A DNA stretch of 6,027 nt from an uncultured Lachnospiraceae bacterium (lineage in GTDB: Bacteria; Bacillota; Clostridia; Lachnospirales; Lachnospiraceae), in contig CALAEX010000106.1 of assembly GCA_937891165.1 (NCBI GenBank), forward strand, positions 1 to 6,027, given 5' to 3'. The stretch's first letter is position 1. Every line of letters begins with the position of its first letter. Below, one piece after another: positions 1 to 4,833 of this stretch. Under the pieces are notes generated by a model that searched no databases, was not told the DNA's origin, and worked only from the letters and a program-made list of their open reading frames with translations. The position numbers were made by a program, and so were the translations under genes.

Positions 1-2
1 AT

Positions 3-269
3 ATAATATTTGACATTTTTTCAAATAGTGATGCTGACCAATGGGGAGAAGCAGACCCACTAGAACCTGACTTCTCAGTAGGAGAAATATTAGGTATATC
101 TATTGTCGATGAGGTAACTAACAGTGACTTTGATATTGAAACCGATAATGTCGGTTTAGAAGATGATGATATATTGCCGTGGGTAACTGCCAGTGACCTT
201 CAAAGTGAAGGTGGCAAAAAGAATTTGATTTATCTTTCAAGAGAAGAAGCAGATGAATTGTTTGCTTAA
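3..269 (+). CDS. C-terminal end of an unrecognised acidic protein (5' truncated by window edge)
   Basis: An open frame enters from the left edge and runs 88 codons to a TAA at 267-269. No start with a ribosome binding site is visible, so the start must lie upstream of the window. The visible part is strongly acidic (a GLEDDD stretch in the middle, ending in REEADELFA) and has no signal peptide, membrane segment or cysteine motif. I do not recognise the family. Codon use looks genuine, with AT-rich third positions and no stop over the whole visible span. A perfect palindrome (274-288) sits 5 bases after the stop. The neighbouring DNA is decayed phage-type sequence, so this may be the last intact piece of the same element, but that is inference. 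Confidence 0.55.
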   Translation: MIFDIFSNSDADQWGEADPLEPDFSVGEILGISIVDEVTNSDFDIETDNVGLEDDDILPWVTASDLQSEGGKKNLIYLSREEADELFA

Positions 270-273
270 CTGG

Positions 274-288
274 ATAACAATTTGTTAT
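274..288. repeat. 15-base palindrome after the truncated gene
   Basis: ATAACAA and TTGTTAT are perfect inverted arms around a single T, 5 bases after the stop at 269. No T-run follows, so it is a poor intrinsic terminator. It could be a small operator-like palindrome or a weak 3' hairpin. Confidence 0.5.
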
Positions 289-311
289 TGAGTTTCATAA
301 TACTTTAATAT

Positions 312-713
312 GGAATAGCTGAGATACCAAAACGGTAATCGAGATTTTATGAAGACTGGGATATTTTTCCGAGTCTTATTTCTGATGTTGTGGACAGATT
401 AGACCATAAGTGGGCGAAAATTATACAATTGGACAATTCAGTCTGAGTGTACATGGTTAGTCCGATTGGACGAATTAAATAGTTGGTTATGACCACTTAT
501 TTGAAAGGTGCGTCAAATTTGACAACCCTTTTGGGTGTGTTATTTTGAACACAACCAAATTCGAAAGCAATTTCCAATTTACTTAAGACCAAATGGTACT
601 GACTTACTGACCACTATTTTGTGTTGAGTATAACGACCACAATTTTGCAGTGGTTAATTTTGAAGTGACATTGAAGCTTGTTTGAAGTAAGTTCACAGAA
701 ATACTGTTATTAG
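312..713 (+). pseudogene. Decayed NUMOD4/HNH-type gene remnant, related to the gene at 1286-2485
   Basis: There is no intact reading frame between 270 and 739, but conserved pieces survive in family order. At 312-335 one frame reads GIAEIPKR, close to GELAEIPK near the N-terminus of the intact 399-residue protein; the DNA also matches over about 18 bases. In the same frame, after two stops, 447-476 reads VYMVSPIGRIK, the typical NUMOD4 core (Y-x-VS-x-x-GR), preceded by WAKII. The intact gene has YWISNYGR at the matching place. Further on, short pieces such as YLRPNG (near 580-597) and LK-stop-VHRNT (near 690-710) resemble the end of an HNH domain (NLEWVTHRENT type), but in another frame. Several stops and at least one frame change exclude function as it stands. 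The call rests on short matches read by eye; the boundaries are approximate. Confidence 0.4.
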
Positions 714-739
714 CACTTTTGTGAAAATTTTGTACAAAT

Positions 740-1123
740 GTGTGCAAAGATGGTTCATGGATTGATGCAAGAACATTACATAAAGAATTGGGTGTAGGGA
801 AAGATTTTACTACTTGGATTAAAGGCAGAATTTCTAAATATGAATTTGTAGAGAATGAAGATTACAAATTAACGATTGCCAAAATTGGCAAACGTTCAAA
901 TGTTATTCAAAAAGACTACTCTCTCACTCTCGACATGGCGAAAGAATTGTCCATGGTGGAGAATAATAAGGGTGTCCACAATGGACATACCTATGTTGAC
1001 AAAGGGATAGTGAACTTCAATATCCCTACAAAAGAGTACGGCGAAAAATTTCGCTCAGTTAAAATAAACGTATCCTTGATGAGGAGAGGTTACAGTTGGT
1101 GTTCAAATGAACACAGAGCGTAA
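740..1123 (+). CDS. AntA/AntB-type phage antirepressor, probably a truncated remnant
   Basis: The 127-residue frame starts at a GTG. Residues 7 to about 77 match the AntA/AntB antirepressor domain: IDARTLHKELGVGKDFTTW, then KYEFVENEDY, then YSLTLDMAKELSMVENN. In phages this family counters a CI-like repressor and so promotes induction. After NNKG (about nucleotide 975) the expected continuation (QARRYF and beyond) is missing and the last 48 residues look unrelated. The change falls at a palindrome (973-987). No Shine-Dalgarno sequence precedes the GTG, and an in-frame stop lies only 15 bases upstream (722-724), so the usual N-terminal residues are absent. I read it as a broken antirepressor fused by chance to other sequence. 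The domain identification is firm; expression is doubtful. Confidence 0.6.
   Translation: MCKDGSWIDARTLHKELGVGKDFTTWIKGRISKYEFVENEDYKLTIAKIGKRSNVIQKDYSLTLDMAKELSMVENNKGVHNGHTYVDKGIVNFNIPTKEYGEKFRSVKINVSLMRRGYSWCSNEHRA
973..987. repeat. Palindrome at the point where antirepressor similarity stops
   Basis: TGTCCA and TGGACA are perfect inverted arms around CAA. A related TCCATGG lies just upstream at about 950-955. The position coincides with the loss of AntA family similarity, so it may mark a deletion or recombination joint. Confidence 0.45.
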
Positions 1124-1165
1124 ATGCAGCCTATAGTTGTGACATAATGACACAACATTAAAACA

Positions 1166-1211
1166 GAATACAGAAAATTGGCAAACGCAAGATAGCGAAT
1201 ACAGAAAATTG
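1166..1211 (+). repeat. 15-base direct repeat pair in the intergenic stretch
   Basis: GAATACAGAAAATTG occurs at 1166-1180 and exactly again at 1197-1211, 31 bases apart start to start. The first copy overlaps AAAATTGGCAAACG (1174-1187), which also occurs at 881-894 inside the antirepressor frame. No gene is visible in 1124-1285; it holds these repeats, a hairpin and the leader of the next gene. Confidence 0.6.
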
Positions 1212-1220
1212 ATTGTTACG

Positions 1221-1253
1221 GAGACAGTACAAATATCAGTATTGTCTCTTTTA
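1221..1253 (+). terminator. Hairpin with T-run: intrinsic terminator or leader attenuator
   Basis: GAGACAGTA (1221-1229) pairs with TATTGTCTC (1240-1248) over nine positions with one G-U, around a 10-base loop, followed by CTTTTATT-like sequence. It lies only 33 bases before the ATG at 1286, leaving little room for a promoter between. It could therefore end transcription from the remnant genes to the left, or act as an attenuator in the leader of the next gene. No convincing promoter was found right before 1286. Confidence 0.55.
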
Positions 1254-1285
1254 TTATGCAGAAAATTAAAGGAGATTGATTAAAT

Positions 1286-2485
1286 ATGATGAATACAGAA
1301 ACAATAACAGAAAAGAAAATGCAGTTTATTTTAGATGAAAAAGGTGAGTTAGCAGAGATTCCAAAGGATAAATGCAGACCTGTGGAATATCCAATTAAAT
1401 ACAAATTAAAAAATGCTTTTGAAGTATTTATTCGTGTTGATGGCACAGAAAATTATTGGATTTCAAATTATGGAAGAACTGTAAATAATCTAAAACATAA
1501 AAATAAAAATGAATTTTTTGAACATAAAGAGGGTAAATGTCATTATACGATTTATGAAATTGAGAGGCATATAATAAGCACTTCTAGGAAGAAAGTAAAC
1601 AGAACAGACAGAATATTTAGAACTGATGTAACGGAAGAAGAGTGTATGATTGTTTTAAATGAATTACAGAAAGAAAACAAATTTCGTAAATATAAATTGG
1701 AAACAATGAGATATAAGCGTGATACCACACCAGAAGATTTAGTCGTTGATACTTTCTTAGTGAAATATAAGGGAAGATTTAAGGTGTGGCACAAAGATGG
1801 AGATGAATCAAATAACTGGTATAAGAATCTTCTGACAGTTACTCCGAATGATTATAAAGATTTGAAAGCTGGCAAGGTTACATGGCAGGAATTGAATTTG
1901 GAGCAGGAATATATTGAATATGAGAATAAAGCGAGTGCACATGCATATAAAGTTTATAATGGAATTTTAGCAAGATGCGGTGATACAGTAAATAATAAAA
2001 ATGTGCGTGATTGTTATAATAAATCTGTTATGTGGCAAGGATGGTTAGATGACCCGAAATCATTTGTAAAATGGTATTTGGAACATTACTATGAAGTTGG
2101 AGATGAAGAAATGGACGTGGATAAGGACTTGTTTGGCGATGGTTCGGGGATGTATGCACCACAATTCTGCTGTATTTTGCCAAAAGGATTAAATACATTG
2201 CTTGCTAATAGCAAAAAGCATTATAAAGAAGGACAGACACCAGAGAATACATTGCCTTTAGGAGTTGAATATAATAGTAAGACAGGGAAATATCATGCAG
2301 AAATTCAGTTTACTGGTACAGAAAGACAGATTCCATTATCTGAATGGGACACGGCAGAAGAAGCATTTGCAGAATATAAGATTATGAAACAGGCTGACAT
2401 CTGCATGGTGGCTGCTAAGTATAAAGAGTTTGTGCCGGATTATATTTATGATAGGTTGTTGAAGGTGGAAGTGGTGATGTATTAG
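1286..2485 (+). CDS. NUMOD4-like / HNH-like / AP2-like multidomain phage-type protein
   Basis: This 399-residue protein follows an AAAGGAG site (1268-1274) 11 bases before the ATG. Residues 46-66 look like a NUMOD4 DNA-binding segment (YWISNYGR). Residues 150-190 match the second half of an HNH_3 nuclease: WHKDGD with H169, D171 and G172, then N176, N177 and NLLTV. The first histidine of the family (HRLVA) is replaced by E150-D151 before LVVDTF, so nuclease activity is doubtful. Residues about 240-310 (RDCYNKSVMWQGW, then YAPQFCCILPKGLN) and 323-390 (LPLGVEYNSKTGKYHAEI, then WDTAEEAFAEYK) match a phage family ending in an AP2-like DNA-binding domain. The likely role is site-specific DNA binding, perhaps as a homing-type nuclease or its inactive relative. 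A decayed relative seems to lie at 312-713. Domain order is seen; activity is inferred. Confidence 0.8.
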   Translation: MMNTETITEKKMQFILDEKGELAEIPKDKCRPVEYPIKYKLKNAFEVFIRVDGTENYWISNYGRTVNNLKHKNKNEFFEHKEGKCHYTIYEIERHIISTSRKKVNRTDRIFRTDVTEEECMIVLNELQKENKFRKYKLETMRYKRDTTPEDLVVDTFLVKYKGRFKVWHKDGDESNNWYKNLLTVTPNDYKDLKAGKVTWQELNLEQEYIEYENKASAHAYKVYNGILARCGDTVNNKNVRDCYNKSVMWQGWLDDPKSFVKWYLEHYYEVGDEEMDVDKDLFGDGSGMYAPQFCCILPKGLNTLLANSKKHYKEGQTPENTLPLGVEYNSKTGKYHAEIQFTGTERQIPLSEWDTAEEAFAEYKIMKQADICMVAAKYKEFVPDYIYDRLLKVEVVMY

Positions 2486-2524
2486 GAATGCAGTTTGTGA
2501 TAAATTCGATTGTTTTAAATCGTT

Positions 2525-2594
2525 GTTAAGGGTCGGTAAAAGACGTTAAAAGTGGTTATAAATAGCTAAAAGTGGGAATAAATATGTAAAAATA
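2525..2594 (+). promoter_or_regulatory. A-tracts phased every 10 bases (likely curved DNA) upstream of a promoter
   Basis: Cut into tens from 2525, this stretch gives seven similar units, each starting G-x-(T/A) or T-G-T and carrying an A-rich core at the same offset. TAAAA begins at 2537, 2547, 2567 and 2587, with TATAAA or AATAAA in the units between. Units 2545-2564 and 2565-2584 are also a 20-base near-repeat (16 of 20). A-tracts in step with the helix are known to bend DNA, and such DNA just before a -35 box can raise promoter activity. It ends two bases before the proposed -35 at 2596. Confidence 0.5.
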
Positions 2595-2595
2595 A

Positions 2596-2624
2596 TTGAT
2601 TTTGAGCTGGGGACATGTTATTAT
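2596..2624 (+). promoter_or_regulatory. Predicted promoter of the toxin-antitoxin operon
   Basis: The -35 is TTGATT (2596-2601), the spacer is exactly 17 bases, and the -10 is TATTAT (2619-2624, five of six to consensus). Transcription would begin near 2631, giving a leader of about 115 bases before the ATG at 2748. The left arm of an inverted repeat (GGGACAT, 2610-2616) lies in the spacer, a good place for autoregulation. Confidence 0.55.
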
Positions 2625-2682
2625 GAAGATACAGAAAAGGTGCAGAAACTATACAGAAAGTTTCTATATTTTCTATGTCCCT
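2609..2682. repeat. Nested inverted repeat across the toxin-antitoxin promoter and leader
   Basis: Three pairs of arms are nested: GGGACAT (2610-2616) with ATGTCCC (2675-2681); AGAAAA (2633-2638) with TTTTCT (2669-2674); and AGAAACT (2644-2650) with AGTTTCT (2659-2665) around an 8-base loop. The outer left arm lies in the promoter spacer, so the outer pair is more likely a DNA operator. The inner two could fold in the leader RNA. No T-run follows, so it is not a normal terminator. Confidence 0.5.
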
Positions 2683-2732
2683 AGTGGTATTGTAGGGTTG
2701 GTAGCATGAGTAAAGATGATAAACAATTAAAG

Positions 2733-2739
2733 AAGGAGG
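2733..2739 (+). promoter_or_regulatory. Ribosome binding site that decides the antitoxin start
   Basis: AAGGAGG lies 8 bases before the ATG at 2748. The in-frame ATG upstream at 2706 has only GGGTTGG-like sequence before it, so translation most likely starts at 2748. Confidence 0.7.
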
Positions 2740-2747
2740 ACGATGTT

Positions 2748-2930
2748 ATGTCAGCATTAGCGGAATATTTAGTAACCAATAAAAATAAAGCATATGCTTT
2801 TGCAACTTCTAATACAAAATACAATGAAAATGGTCGTCCTGTGATTTCAAAAGATGATGAATGGGTTGATGAAGCAGAATGGGACGATTTGTTTCAGATG
2901 TTAGCAAATAAAGCACAGAAAGGTGAATAA
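2748..2930 (+). CDS. Putative antitoxin of the PemK/MazF toxin (60 residues)
   Basis: A 60-residue acidic protein starts at the ATG served by AAGGAGG at 2733-2739; an in-frame ATG at 2706 would add 14 residues but has a poor site. The N-terminal part (MSALAEYLVTNKNKAYAFAT) could form a helix and strand, and the C-terminal part is acidic and tryptophan-containing (SKDDEWVDEAEWDDLFQML). It stops 2 bases before the toxin start, and the toxin's ribosome binding site (AAAGGTG) lies inside its last codons, so the two are translationally coupled. Size, acidity and the tight layout ahead of a MazF-type toxin argue for an antitoxin whose acidic tail may cover the toxin's RNA site. I recognise no AbrB or ribbon-helix-helix domain for certain. 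The upstream promoter and inverted repeat suggest autoregulation. Confidence 0.6.
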   Translation: MSALAEYLVTNKNKAYAFATSNTKYNENGRPVISKDDEWVDEAEWDDLFQMLANKAQKGE

Positions 2931-2932
2931 AA

Positions 2933-3280
2933 ATGGGGAATTTTCGTGAAGGCGAAGTGTGGTTTGTAGGATTTCCATTAGAAGAGGATAATTCACAGAT
3001 TATAAATAGACCAGTTATTGTATTAGATGAAGATACGTTAGGGGTTTTGTCTGTAAAGGTAACAAAACATGCAGTAAGAAGTGAAGACCCTTATGATACT
3101 CCGATATTATATTGGCAACAAGCAAATTTGCGTTTGGCTTCTACGGCAAGGGTATCAAAAGTTATGAATTTAAAGGCAGAAGATTTTATTTTTAAAATTG
3201 GAGATTTGCATCCAGACGATTTAGATAAGATTGAAGAACTATACATACATTTTATGGATGGTACATTACCAAATGAATAA
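2933..3280 (+). CDS. Type II toxin of the PemK/MazF family
   Basis: The 115-residue protein has the marks of the PemK/MazF fold: GEVWFVGFPLE at residues 7-17, then RPVIVLD at 26-32, the strand LSVKVTKH at 39-46, and ARVSK at 72-76, where MazF proteins have the loop that helps form the active site. MazF-type toxins are ribosome-independent endoribonucleases that cut mRNA at short sequences and stop growth; the target sequence cannot be read from here. Length is normal for the family. It starts 2 bases after the antitoxin stop and uses AAAGGTG (about 2919-2925). A strong terminator follows 8 bases after the stop, so this two-gene unit stands alone. It probably stabilises the element or acts in stress or phage defence, which is inference. 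Confidence 0.85.
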   Translation: MGNFREGEVWFVGFPLEEDNSQIINRPVIVLDEDTLGVLSVKVTKHAVRSEDPYDTPILYWQQANLRLASTARVSKVMNLKAEDFIFKIGDLHPDDLDKIEELYIHFMDGTLPNE

Positions 3281-3288
3281 GATTTTAC

Positions 3289-3340
3289 AAGGCATATCAG
3301 ATAGAAGAAATATCTGGTGTGCCTTATTTTTTACTTTTTT
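3289..3340 (+). terminator. Strong intrinsic terminator of the toxin-antitoxin operon
   Basis: A 15-pair stem (3289-3303 with 3311-3325, two G-U pairs) surrounds the loop GAAGAAA and is followed by ATTTTTT and a second run of six T at 3335-3340. It lies 8 bases after the toxin stop. Confidence 0.9.
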
Positions 3341-3358
3341 GATGTTTTGTGCTATGAT
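3330..3358 (+). promoter_or_regulatory. Predicted promoter of the HEFTH protein gene
   Basis: TTTACT (3330-3335), a 17-base spacer and TATGAT (3353-3358) form a plausible sigma-A-type promoter. Its -35 uses the T-run of the terminator. The start point would be near 3365, giving a leader of about 24 bases that contains AAAGGA. Confidence 0.45.
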
Positions 3359-3388
3359 TGTAGAAAAAGAGAAAGGACTAATGAAAGT

Positions 3389-4120
3389 ATGTTATTAACC
3401 ATAGATAAAAAGAAAATTATTATGGCATACTATGAGGAATATAAGAAGCAATATGAATTAGATATTATAAATATTGTTCCTAAAGCAATAAATAATACGT
3501 CTATAATGGAAATTGCATATACCGATAATGAAGAATTGGTTAATTGTATTAAGAAAAATATACCAGTAACTTTTTATTATAGCAAGAAATTATTTAAGAG
3601 TTCGGAAAAATATATAAAAGCAACTTTATATCATGAGTTTACACATATAAAAGATTGTTACAATTTTATGAAGGTAGAAAATTCCGCTTTCTTGATGTCA
3701 TCATATTCAGAGTACAATGCAAAGCAGATTGAGTTTTTTTTAAGATGTAACGAACAACAGGATGTAGGATTAGATTGTAAAATTTGTGATGAAAAGGGGA
3801 AAATCACACCTAGGCAAGAGATTGAGCAATATTTAAGATTTATTATCGGAGTGTCTAATTATGAAGATAAAATGGAGGATATGGTAAATTCTTTTGTAAA
3901 GTATATGTTTTGGATGTTTGCGATATTGTCTTTTTACGAGTCTTCTGAACCTAAGTATTTTCAAAGTTGTTTTGATAGAATGAATTATGAGTGTAGAATT
4001 TTTGCAAAGAGATTGTATCAAGAGGTACAAGATATAGAGAAAATAAAGGAAAATCCAAATGTATTGGCATCAATGGTAATAAAATTGGTTATGGTATGTG
4101 TTTTGAAGGAAGAAATGTAA
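3389..4120 (+). CDS. HEFTH-motif protein, putative zinc metallopeptidase (243 residues)
   Basis: I choose the ATG at 3389, 11 bases after AAAGGA (3372-3377); the longer frame from 3317 begins inside the terminator stem and would add an unlikely cysteine- and phenylalanine-rich head. Residues 82-86 are HEFTH in the context TLYHEFTHIKD, the zincin HExxH motif with two zinc-binding histidines and a catalytic glutamate. A third ligand may be E108 in YSEYNAKQIE. This layout recalls small metallopeptidases of mobile elements, including the ImmA/IrrE type that cleaves repressors, but there is no helix-turn-helix and the ImmA call is uncertain. C130 and C133 form a CxxC. A hydrophobic stretch (YMFWMFAILSFY, about 172-183) is too short to be a sure membrane helix. 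The C-terminal third is helical and charged. It appears to be a single-gene unit; no terminator follows at once. Confidence 0.7.
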   Translation: MLLTIDKKKIIMAYYEEYKKQYELDIINIVPKAINNTSIMEIAYTDNEELVNCIKKNIPVTFYYSKKLFKSSEKYIKATLYHEFTHIKDCYNFMKVENSAFLMSSYSEYNAKQIEFFLRCNEQQDVGLDCKICDEKGKITPRQEIEQYLRFIIGVSNYEDKMEDMVNSFVKYMFWMFAILSFYESSEPKYFQSCFDRMNYECRIFAKRLYQEVQDIEKIKENPNVLASMVIKLVMVCVLKEEM

Positions 4121-4388
4121 GTTATAAAATGTTTGCTTTATTTTAGGGTATGCTCTTATATAACAGGGTACTTAAATTCTCAGAATTTTAACCTCCCCCT
4201 CTATGTTCCGAGAGGCTATTTGTAATTGCATTTTCAGAGACTAAGCTGCTCAGGTGATAAAATGTTCGCGTGAAATGTTTTCGTTCAGAATTTCTTATTG
4301 TATCTTAACCTACAGAGCATAGAATTGATTTTATGAGGGCAGATAGTCGGTAATTTGATAGCTTGTTTTTTATAAGGTAGGGTACTGT

Positions 4389-4441
4389 ATATAGGGTGGT
4401 ATTTATTTTAGAACGTAAAGTATACCCCCCCTATATGGTAT
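4389..4441. repeat. Hairpin with a seven-C arm
   Basis: ATATAGGG (4389-4396) pairs with CCCTATAT (4429-4436), and GGTAT (4398-4402) with ATACC (4422-4426), with a small internal mismatch. ATACC also forms a separate short inverted pair with GGTAT at 4437-4441. The left arm is shared with the 12-base repeat, so two folds are mutually exclusive. Confidence 0.6.
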
Positions 4442-4457
4442 GTAGAGTAGTAATAGT

Positions 4458-4478
4458 GTGGGATTTTTAATCCCCCAC
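4458..4478. repeat. Short strong hairpin GGGATT-TTT-AATCCC
   Basis: GGGATT (4460-4465) pairs with AATCCC (4469-4474) around three T. GT (4458-4459) and AC (4477-4478) add two pairs across a two-C bulge. No T-run follows. Confidence 0.55.
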
Positions 4479-4652
4479 CTGTATTGGTTCGAGTCGATTG
4501 AGATTTTGAATTATTGTATGAGTGCATCTGCTACCCACTTTTCCACGCTAAAACATCGCCGTTATAATGTAAACCTATCGCGGTACGGCATCGCCACCCA
4601 CACCCTATATACCGCACAAAATACTATAATAATAATCAAAAATAAGACTAAA

Positions 4653-4708
4653 TAGCCGTCAAAACGTAACTATGCTACATTCTTACATATAGTCAAATAA
4701 AACGGCTA
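4653..4708. repeat. Stem-loop with TAGCCGT / ACGGCTA arms
   Basis: TAGCCGT (4653-4659) and ACGGCTA (4702-4708) are perfect inverted arms. Between them ACTATG (4669-4674) can pair with most of CATATAGT (4686-4693). It lies at the right end of the gene-free stretch and partly overlaps the phased A-tracts. Confidence 0.45.
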
Positions 4709-4742
4709 AATGGCTCTTAAAACGCTTTAAAATACTGTAAAA
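4698..4742. repeat. Second set of TAAAA blocks at about ten-base steps
   Basis: TAAAA begins at 4698, 4718, 4728 and 4738, with TAAA at 4707, giving steps of 9 to 11 bases; shorter A-runs continue to 4780. This is the same word and spacing as at 2537-2587 and predicts bent DNA. No gene starts just beyond it on the plus strand; a bidirectional terminator does. Confidence 0.4.
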
Positions 4743-4780
4743 TCCAAACAATAAACAACAGAAAACAGAACAAAATAAAA

Positions 4781-4820
4781 AGGTTGGTTAGTCCTTGCAG
4801 ACTTTCCAACCTATTTTTTT
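4781..4820. terminator. Bidirectional terminator between convergent gene sets
   Basis: AGGTTGG (4781-4787) pairs with CCAACCT (4806-4812), and AGTC (4789-4792 region) with GACT, with two mismatches between. On the plus strand seven T follow (4814-4820). On the minus strand TTTTATTTT follows. It suits the end of the minus-strand operon and of any plus-strand transcript across the gene-free stretch. Confidence 0.75.
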
Positions 4821-4833
4821 ACTATTCAATTTC

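Larger units (their letters stand above)
4387..4612. repeat. Perfect 12-base inverted repeat bounding a 226-base unit
   Basis: GTATATAGGGTG (4387-4398) and CACCCTATATAC (4601-4612) are exact reverse complements. Inside, GTGTGGG (4456-4462) can pair with CCCACAC (4597-4603), and GCGGTA (4580-4585) with TACCGC (4610-4615). Some of these pairings compete with local hairpins. I see no clear target-site duplication outside the arms. Confidence 0.65.
4121..4780. other. 660-base gene-free stretch rich in inverted repeats
   Basis: I see no convincing gene here. A 65-residue frame from a GTG at 4458 lacks a ribosome binding site, runs through inverted repeats and has unnatural composition. The stretch has pockets richer in G and C than its neighbours and several paired elements: TATGCTCT (4149-4156) with AGAGCATA (4314-4321); CCTCT and AGAGG around 4198-4215; a tandem 13-base near-repeat (4260-4285, 10 of 13); and the elements listed separately below. 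Transcription of the HEFTH gene could run through it to the terminator at 4781. It may be a structured RNA, a regulatory region, or a cis site such as an origin or transfer origin. The repeats are seen; the roles are guesses. Confidence 0.5.

Noticed and set aside
1216..1446. Minus-strand frame of 76 residues
   Set aside because: Lies opposite the start of the intact 399-residue gene, hydrophobic shadow translation, no start signal.
1552..1794. Minus-strand frame of 80 residues
   Set aside because: Antisense shadow of the 399-residue gene.
3317..3388. Longer start for the HEFTH protein
   Set aside because: It begins inside the terminator stem and upstream of the predicted transcription start; AAAGGA supports 3389.
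3833..4030. Minus-strand frame of 65 residues
   Set aside because: Antisense shadow of the HEFTH gene, with shadow-like composition.
4421..4441. Seven-C run resembling either a transfer-origin core or a CsoR-type operator
   Set aside because: There is no matching G-run arm, no relaxase, and no copper gene nearby; the local hairpin explains the run as well.
4486..4495. GGTTCGAGTC, like the T-loop of a tRNA
   Set aside because: The flanks do not form a T-stem, no matching acceptor arm lies at the right distance, and no cloverleaf can be drawn.
4458..4655. 65-residue plus-strand reading frame from a GTG
   Set aside because: No ribosome binding site, begins inside a hairpin, odd composition and crosses the 12-base inverted repeat arm; most likely chance.
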